From the NCBI GenBank assembly GCA_029718625.1, contig CM056391.1:7618861-7682860 (forward strand): a DNA stretch of 64,000 bases, read 5' to 3'. The number at the start of each line of letters is the position of its first letter. The stretch's first letter is position 1. Below, piece by piece: positions 57,501-64,000 of the stretch. The notes beneath the pieces are model-generated. The model was given only the letters and a program-made list of their open reading frames with translations. It had not been told where the DNA came from and made no database searches. The DNA comes from Synaphobranchus kaupii (lineage: Eukaryota > Chordata > Actinopteri > Anguilliformes > Synaphobranchidae). The position numbers and the translations under genes were made by a program.

Positions 57501-58180
57501 ACAAAAGATCCAAACATTTTGTTAATTTGGGCTTCATAGCAACCCCAGGGGATGGTGAGGCTTTTGCTACCGGCAGACTGTTTTTGTGATTAAATTTCTT
57601 TTTGAAGTACAGAATGTCATGGCACACAGACCATGCAGAAGTAATCCTGCGAAAGGTTTTCTCTGGTGTTCAAACTAAGCAACGAACCACCACACCATTT
57701 TGAAACATCAAATCCAACCCGTCTAGTAGTTTAGTATGTTTTAGCTTTGCCTATCTGCCCACTAAAATATTGGGCCTCTGCCATTTTTAAATGGCAGGTT
57801 GTTTCATGTTTAATTTGAATACCAGAGATGTAGAAAAGCTGGTACAGCTTTAGGGCTAAAGTTCATGACAAGACATTAAGCAGACATCAATAGTGTGTTC
57901 CATTTCCGCATTTACACGCATCGCATTATGTACACTATTAAAAAGCTCATAATCTCAGTACCAGAGTGAAAAAAATCTCTATAATAATAAAAAAGGTATT
58001 AAAATATTTTACATTATCTATTTCAAACATAATTATTACAGGGAGGTTCAGTTTAATTCTCATTCACCACAATATTATGAGAAACAGTATTGACCATTTA
58101 CTATCCTGGACTCACACAGGGTAGTTCAATTACCCGCATTATGAATCAACATTATAAATAAATAAAATTCTCATGAATTC

Positions 58181-58254
58181 CTATAGATTTCTTATGAGGC
58201 AGTAGGTGGGTCTTCGATATCGTTCTTCCATAAAGTCTCTCAGGGCGTTGACCT
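58181..58254 (-). CDS. pkd1-like candidate last exon (early stop)
   Basis: After acceptor TATTCCCAG the frame continues in phase as EVNALRDFMEERYRRPTYCL then IRNL and TAG. No GT donor is available before the stop. An ATTAAA (minus, 58052-58057) follows about 125 nt later. If real, the protein ends before the channel region; if not, the next true exon is elsewhere. Confidence 0.35.
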
Positions 58255-61200
58255 CTGGGAATACAATTTACATTTCTCCCGTTGCTCTATGAAAACAAGC
58301 GACATAAAGAGCAGGGTTATGGAATTATCTTAATCGTCTCAACTCCCAAGAAACAAATAATCCCCAAATAATTCCCACCTTTCAGCAGGCATTCGACCTC
58401 CGCGCTTTCATCCACCGCCACCGTTTTCAGGACGAGTGCAAAGAAGATGGCCACGCCCACCACCTGCCATTCAAAGCAAAATGATGTCATTGCTACCATA
58501 CTCAACCAACCTTTAGGACAATTTTATTGCTTTGGCTTGCTCCAACAGTGGTTCCTAAGCTCACTGTCTTTCCTCAACCACCTCCAACAACCCACAACCC
58601 CAAAGGTACCCTGAAAGTACAATAATGTTCTATTTGGGTACTAATAAGTACCTTTTCAATTGGGTATCGCCTTAGTGACAAGCGGTTTCAGCTTTTTAGG
58701 TGCTTTTCGACCCTTTTTTTCTGAGAGTGTTCAATGATAATTTTTTATAGATTTCTTGATGGATGGGGTAGCATTCCCACCCACCTTGAGTGGCTGCAAG
58801 ATGAATATGCTCTGGAAGAGGGACAGGGCTAGGGAGATGGCCCACTGGGTGGAGGACTCCTTGCCGTAGACGAAGCCGTACAGCAGGGTGAAGAAGGTGG
58901 AGATGCCGCTGATCGAGAGGAGCAGGAACCAGCCCACAAACACAAACCACCAGGGCAGCCAGCAGCCAGCCTTCTTCTTTTCCTTTGGGGCAGTACTGAG
59001 GCTTGGGTGGGGGGTGGGGGGTGGGTGGGGGGGGGCAGTAGAGACAGAGAGATCACTCGTCTGATTGGAGAGTGCGTGTCTGGCTTCCGTTAAAAAATTA
59101 TTGCATGCAAATGTTGTTTTAGTGGGTAAAAGGTTTGTGGGTGGCGCAAAACTATTGGCAGGAGCCTCGGCCACAGTCCTCTGCAGCCAGATAATTCTGG
59201 CTTGGGATGGGGATGGGAATAGTGAAGAACAGAGAGAGAGAGGGACAGAGAGAGAGAGAGAGTGAGAGAGAGAGAGAGAAAGACAGAGAGAAAGAGAGAG
59301 AGAGAATCATGCATCCTACAGCCAGGACACATCCCCAGCGCAAATAGCAAACATCGGCGTTTGACGTGCCCTTGCAGGCTCGGCTCTTCCCCTCAAGGAA
59401 GCGAGTGATTGGCCCTTACCCCCGAGGCGCATGAGCGGAGTACATGAGCTCCGCCTTCTTCTGCAGCAGAGCCAGGGTGCTCTGCACCCACTGATAGTCC
59501 TCTTGGCTGGAGAAGGGCCCGTCCCCAATCTGTACCAGAACGTCCTGCAAGTGGGAGAGGTAGTACAGGAGGAACTGGCTGCAGTGGCCCCAGTGGTCAT
59601 CTTCATTATCCTCTCCTAGGCCTAGGGGGGGCAGAGGAAGGTCAGGACCGACCCACATTTTACACCGGTTCACCTCCATGCAAAAAGCACATCGCTCCCA
59701 CAAGCAATGCGGAAGCGTCACAGGAACACCATAGAATCGCTGCTAGATATGAGTTCAGAGTTTAAGCTTTACCTTCAGTTTCTGAAGTCGTACATCCGTA
59801 GCCATAGCTAATCCCACCTAATCCTACAGTCCTAGCCATATACCTAAATTATGCAACCATATGTTGCTTACAATTTAGTTCACTTAGTGCCACTTAACAC
59901 GAAGCAAACTAAATTATAAAACTCCATCTTTATGTGCATAGAACTGAGTTTAAATAGTCAAATGAATTTGAATGGGTTTTTTTTTGTTTTGTTTTTGCAG
60001 CATTTCTGTGTACAGTCAGCACCTTGCATCAGTTGGAGGACCCCCTGGATTGAGGTGAGGGCAGCGCAGAGGTCATTGAATGACTCCAGGTTTTTCTCCA
60101 GAGGCGGCACGTTGTTCTTCTTGTTTCGGCTCAGGATGGTCACCAGGTCCTCGGTGTCCTGGAGAAGGTGAGACAAAGACACATCTTTGCACAAAGCTGC
60201 TGCAGGCTGAAGAGTAGGGTAGGCCGTGTTAAGCTATCAGCGAAGGCCGTCGCTAACAGAAGAACAAGCAAGTGGAGCCACTGTGAAGCACGCGCAGTGG
60301 CCTGGCTGAAAGGGGTCGGGTTAGCGCAAGTGTGGGGTCAGGGACTTCTAGGATTGCTCAGCCAGACCGAGAGCCGAAGCGCAAATGGCGGTGACCTTGA
60401 GGAAGGTATCTACGGTGGGGACACGCCGCCGCTCCTGGGCGCCGCCTTTCGACTTATCCGTCCGGAGGAGGCGGGGCTTGATGGTGCGGAATATGCTGAT
60501 GATGAGGATGTTGATGGGAAACATGAGTAGGCCGCTCTCCAGCCCGATAATGATGTCCTGCCAGGTGACGTGGAGTGAGCCTGTGGTGAGGAGAAGGGAC
60601 GTTATTGTCCACACACGGCGGCAGAAGACCCGAGCAGTTTACCGGGTAATGCAGACGACGCCAATTGCTAATTACCTATACATTCTGCCAAACTAACATA
60701 TTCACGTGTCAAATCACCGTAATGTGAAGCAGAATCGATTCGCTCTCGCAGAAACTGAATTTGAACGGAACAAATGGTGCGCGAAGATTGACGGCTTCTC
60801 AACACTGAAGACCACCATCCAGTGGATGTCTCTTTAAAGTACCAGTGTAATAACAGTCGTAATTTCCCATGTTTTCATTAGTTGGCAACAGAGTGTGAAA
60901 AACTTACCTGATTTACTATACCTACACTAACGCTCTCAGAAGTGGGGAAAGTTAAATTTGTCAAATGAATACAGAGCATAGTCGGCTCTGGTGGACAAAC
61001 ATGCAGCTGGATTCCTGCAGACCCGGCTTGCGGTCGTCCGAGAGGACCAGAACAGCCCCGGCTTGTACCTTCTGCCTCAGTACTTCACAAGCCCAGAAAG
61101 GCCCGGTAATTGTAAAATCCCGTTCCAGCTGTGAGACACGGCCGCAGCAGAAGGACTCACCGATGTTGAAGACGACAGGAGACTGCTTGTCCTGGGGCTT

Positions 61201-62369
61201 GTTCCAGAACATGATGTTGATGGCCATGGTGCAGAGTAGGAGACACATACAGCAGGACACCCGCTGCGCCCTGGTGAAGGGGCTGCGCCGCGGGGGGTCC
61301 ACCACAGACACCCAGATGTGCTCGTCCCTGAAACCCGAGGACGTCCTGGTCTGAAACAGGTTCCTGTGTGATGGAGATAGAGGCCAGGATTTGCCCAAAA
61401 CTGTGAGTAAAGTCACCTGAGCAATTCCCCTCCCATACAAAATGTAAGCCACATGAGCAATTCACTCACATACAGAACTGAAACCTTCGCGGTCCATTGC
61501 ATTACATTACATTATATCTGGGCATTTAGCAGACACTTTAGTGTCTTTTACATTCCTTACATATAATATGTTTATAGAGCTGGATATTTACTGAAGCAAT
61601 TCAGGTTCAGCACCTTGCTCTGGGGTACAATGGTAGCACCCCAGCTGGGGGTCAATCTCACAACCGTTTGAGTTAAAAGCCCACTGCCGTAACAATTACA
61701 CTATACTGCCGCCCAACTTAGAGAGTAGCACCTTGTCTGTAGCACAACTGGAACTAAAATGAACTGTAGGCTGCATTGCCACAATAGCATAATAAAAGTT
61801 GTTACAAAGAGGAAGACTAAAGATGAACTGAATAGAAAAAAGCTGTAAAATAACACTAGGAATTGAAGAGTGTTTTTCCAAACCTCACTAAGTCCAGTTT
61901 AAATAAACCACATTTTTCAGGTGGGTATAATCTTTCTGATAAATGGTTAAATATTTGCAGTTTTACTTTTATACTATTATTCTTAGGTATGTAAGTATAA
62001 AAATTTGGTTTTTCACGCAACAAAAACTCCACTAATATAAAGTTAACAAAAATGTTGATTTTCTCAAAATTTGTCAAAGTGGACTGAGTGAGTTTTGTAA
62101 AAACACTCTTCAATTAGCATGGTAAATAGAACTGGTTGAAGCTCAGAGGGTCATATACAGCGGCGGGTGGGCTGAGAGTCCAGGTTTGGCCAAATGGCAG
62201 CTGAGCTGTGAGGTTTGATCACCTGAAGCTGTTGATCTCTGCGCTCTCGGCCGAGTGGAAAGTCTTCTTTATAACGCCCTCCCCCTTGGTGGAGCTCAGC
62301 CACGAGGAGCACAGGAAGTGCCAGTACTTCCTGAGCTGCATATCCTGGATGGTCACCTTGTTCAGGTAC
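58181..62369 (-). CDS. Polycystin-1-like gene (PKD1L2/PKD1L3 type), partial and possibly truncated
   Basis: Polycystin-1 family proteins have a long ectodomain, a PLAT domain after the first membrane helix, and a C-terminal TRP-like domain; they pair with TRPP channels. Seven exons are secure, about 1163 nt. They cover the post-PLAT segment, HIWVSVVDPPRRSPFTRAQR before the second membrane helix, WQDIIIGLESGLLMFPINI in the third, a charged loop, and the fourth and fifth (WWFVFVGWFLLLSISG and SLFQSIFILQPLK). Similarity to PKD1L2 is strong (GLESxxLMFPIN, QPLKVxGxAxFFALVLK). Position near ist1 favours pkd1l3 or pkd1l2, and I cannot choose. An eighth candidate exon stops the frame just after helix 5. 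Exons for the ectodomain and PLAT are not seen up to 64 kb, nor the channel part down to ist1. Confidence 0.88.
58379..58463 (-). CDS. pkd1-like exon g
   Basis: Codes VVGVAIFFALVLKTVAVDES and AEVECLLK, the end of helix 5 and the following acidic loop. Acceptor AATGGCAG, donor GTGGGA, phase 0 to 1. Confidence 0.9.
58785..58995 (-). CDS. pkd1-like exon f
   Basis: Codes TAPKEKKKAGCW, then two membrane helices WWFVFVGWFLLLSISGISTF and WAISLALSLFQSIFILQPLK. Acceptor AGCCTCAG, donor GTGGGT, phase 2 to 0. Confidence 0.93.
59227..59306. repeat. (GA)n microsatellite
   Basis: GAGA runs interrupted by GGACA, GTGA and AGACA, in the pkd1-like intron between exons e and f. Confidence 0.9.
59420..59615 (-). 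CDS. pkd1-like exon e
   Basis: Codes GEDNEDDHWGHCSQFLLYYL ... LLQKKAELMYSAHAPR, helical loop before the fourth helix. Acceptor GGCCTAG, donor GTAAGG, phase 1 to 2. Confidence 0.87.
60023..60158 (-). CDS. pkd1-like exon d
   Basis: Codes DTEDLVTILSRNKKNNVPPL ... IQGVLQLMQ, part of the cytoplasmic loop. Acceptor CTTCTCCAG, donor GTGCTG, phase 0 to 1. Confidence 0.85.
60396..60580 (-). CDS. pkd1-like exon c
   Basis: Codes GSLHVTWQDIIIGLESGLLM, FPINILIISIFRTIKPR, then a basic loop. This is the most conserved polycystin-1-like stretch here. Acceptor CACCACAG, donor GTCACC (a weak donor), ending in phase 0. Confidence 0.92.
61161..61363 (-). CDS. pkd1-like exon b
   Basis: Codes RNLFQTRTSSGFRDEHIWVS, RRSPFTRAQRVSCC and the membrane helix CMCLLLCTMAINIMFW. 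Acceptor CATCACACAG, donor GTGAGT, ending in phase 1. Confidence 0.92.
61495..61715 (-). mobile_element. SINE with fish-type tail
   Basis: On the minus strand: GGCGGCAGTATAGTGTAATTG (tRNA-like head), TTGTGAGATTGACCC, AGCAAGGTGCTGAACCTGAA, and a tail GTCTGCTAAATGCCCAGATA ending in TAATG repeats. Nearly full length and the best-preserved copy of this family in the window. Confidence 0.75.
62223..62369 (-). CDS. pkd1-like exon a
   Basis: Codes YLNKVTIQDMQLRKYWHFLC ... SAEINSF, the segment just after the PLAT domain. Acceptor GTCCTCCAG, donor GTGATC, phase 2 to 2. Confidence 0.85.
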
Positions 62370-63498
62370 CTGGAGGACGGCCATGCAACTCCATGACACG
62401 AGAGCAGCCAGGTTGTTTGTTTGCTTAGCAGAAGCTCTTATAATGTATGTGCAATGTCCCACCCAAAAACCTCATACTCTATGTTAAGTATGATTTATAA
62501 CAGGGGTGTCCAATCTTAATCACGAAAAGGGGCGATGTGGGAGCAGGTTGGTTTAGCCCAGCACTAAGACACCTGATTTCAGATAAGATTGGACACCCCT
62601 GATTTTTCAGAGTAGAAACCATTAAAAAAAGCCCCACACTGTGTTTCCTAAATAAAGCAAGTGCTTCATTAAACTGTTTAAAGAGTATGAAAACCTAGTG
62701 CGTGACGGGTCAAGCCTCTACCGAAGCCTCTCAGAGCGTCCCTGCCCAGTTCTAAAGTTCAGTCGGGGAGAACTGGGCACCTCAGAACACCCCATCAGGA
62801 TGTGAGGGTGACTTGATAATGTTAGAGGCACAAAAGTGGTCTCGCGGCCCCGCTGTTTTCGGAAACTGGTCGCCCTCAGCTGTGTGCACAAACCCCTGAA
62901 GCCTCAGTGGTCACTTAACTGAATTTTTAAGCACGTCGACTCCAGGAGCCTAACAGGGGCGGACATTTCAGTATTTATTATTTATTATTTGCTTTCACCA
63001 TGGTAATTAAAGTGCTAGTCACTGTTCCAGTCCACTAGGGCTGGGGTCAATTCCGAACTGAATTGTGAATTACCGATAAAGTTAAGTTTGACCATTGCAT
63101 TTTGAATTTAAACTGAAATAAGTGACAGGATATAGAATTTGAATGAAAGAAACTGGAATTTATTTCAGTGAAACCTAATGAAATTCTTATTCCTAATGTA
63201 TCTCATTTATCACTTTCACCAATGCTTACTTTGATGTCAAGGTCATTTTGGTACAAGGACGATGGTTAAAATATGATTGAAAGTTAACATTTAATTTTTA
63301 AAACACACACCACTAAAATTAGATTTTTTAAAATAAGCACAATAGCTTTCTCTTACTAATATAAGCTTTTATGTAATCTATGATAATAACTTTTCAATTT
63401 AGTTAAATATTAGAAAAAAATACATTTCCTTGAATACATCCTAACAAATTAATAACAACTAATAATGGACAATGTTTTCATAATACAATTTGACATCT
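62370..63498. other. Non-coding stretch upstream of pkd1-like exon a
   Basis: Probably intron. It holds the foldback element at 62501. No PLAT-domain exon is recognised. Confidence 0.4.
62501..62601. mobile_element. Short terminal-inverted-repeat element
   Basis: Termini CAGGGGTGTCCAATCTTA and TAAGATTGGACACCCCTG are exact inverses, 101 bp overall. The type is common in fish and resembles hAT-like MITEs. Confidence 0.8.
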
Positions 63499-64000
63499 GG
63501 GGCTCTATTTTAATAAACCAAACGCAATGGTGAACACAAGAGTAAGCGCTTGGCGGTATCGCTCTGAGGGCGTGTCGGCGAGAAATTTGGTAATTTCATG
63601 ATGGCAATCTTGGCGCATCTGATGGCGGTATTGCTAAAAGGCTGGGTTTAAATATCCAAGGTGTGTCTCTATGGTAGCCAATCAAATTGTTGTTCTCATG
63701 CTTTAAAAAAAGCCAGTTGGAACGCAATCGCTCCATGCAATTTCATAATGAGCAACCCAAACGCACTGGACCGTCAACGACAAGAGCGATTTTCCGCACA
63801 GGAATCAGACATACTTGCAACAGAAGTACAGGCTAGGACTGTAGTAATTTATGGATCACAATCCACACCACCTCGTCTCCCAGAAGTTCGGAAGGCACGG
63901 GAGGAGGTGGCGAATGCATTAATTAGCCTACATTAGGTGATGTAGGCATAATTATGATTCAAATGGTAGGCTTAGGATTCAACTGTGTCAATGTGTAATT
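63499..64000 (+). mobile_element. PIF/Harbinger-like element, left part
   Basis: Begins GGGGCTCTATTTTAATAAAC, followed by repeated short GCGCTTGGCGGTAT-like motifs as at Harbinger ends. At 63748-63936 an open frame, MSNPNALDRQRQERFSAQES to VANALISLH, resembles the Myb/SANT-like DNA-binding protein that these elements carry beside their transposase. The frame stops after about 62 residues. The right end is outside the window. Confidence 0.5.

Larger units (their letters stand above)
52981..58051. other. Region between convergent ist1 and pkd1-like genes
   Basis: Contains palindromic MITE copy 3, two minisatellites and unclassified sequence. I looked on the minus strand for exons encoding the C-terminal polycystin channel region and recognised none. 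Short diverged exons cannot be excluded. Confidence 0.5.

Noticed and set aside
58731..59174. Whole 147-codon frame around pkd1-like exon f as one coding unit
   Set aside because: Only 58785-58995 has acceptor and donor that fit its neighbours; the rest is intron with a G/C-rich repeat.
60961..61452. 163-codon frame taken whole as an exon
   Set aside because: The conserved part ends at the GTGAGT donor at 61160; the residues beyond it do not resemble polycystins.

Overview
The window is genomic DNA of a ray-finned fish, most likely a teleost. It has long introns full of Tc1/mariner remnants, tRNA-derived SINEs with the usual fish tail, palindromic MITE-like elements and simple repeats. The exons encode clearly vertebrate proteins. 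Nothing suggests a prokaryotic or plasmid origin, and there are no operons or CRISPR arrays. Human relatives of the recognised genes lie on 16q22: CDH16 beside RRAD, and IST1 near PKD1L3. The window therefore looks like a conserved vertebrate block.

Layout. (1) 1-27.6 kb, minus strand: cdh16 (kidney/7D cadherin), with 14 consistent coding exons from the signal peptide at 27.55 kb to the last membrane-proximal extracellular segment at 1.02 kb. The transmembrane and cytoplasmic exons are not seen and should lie beyond position 1. Its introns hold an antisense tRNA-Glu gene, two dead Tc1 elements, a 24-bp minisatellite of about 50 copies that touches a splice acceptor, a SINE and two copies of a palindromic MITE. 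(2) 30.6-33.6 kb, minus: rrad (RGK GTPase), four coding exons with a TATA/CRE promoter. Exon 1 carries an apparent one-base frameshift in a homopolymer. (3) 36-39 kb: a cluster of three intact initiator tRNA-Met genes and decayed copies, all minus. (4) 39.7-42.4 kb, minus: an unrecognised two-exon gene for a highly charged protein with four repeats of about 40 residues. (5) 43.2-53 kb, plus: ist1 (ESCRT-III factor), with a non-coding first exon and nine coding exons giving a complete 348-residue protein. (6) 58.2-62.4 kb, minus: seven exons of a polycystin-1-like gene (PKD1L2/PKD1L3 type), from just after the PLAT domain through the central membrane segments. The C-terminal channel region is not found between this gene and ist1. 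(7) 63.5 kb to the end: the start of a PIF/Harbinger-like element.

The genes are independent single-copy vertebrate genes, not one pathway. Exon boundaries were set by matching acceptor/donor dinucleotides to reading-frame phase, and the phases join correctly through cdh16, ist1, the pkd1-like gene and the repeat-protein gene. In rrad they join only if one base of exon 1 is surplus. Protein family identities come from recalled family sequences, not from a search.
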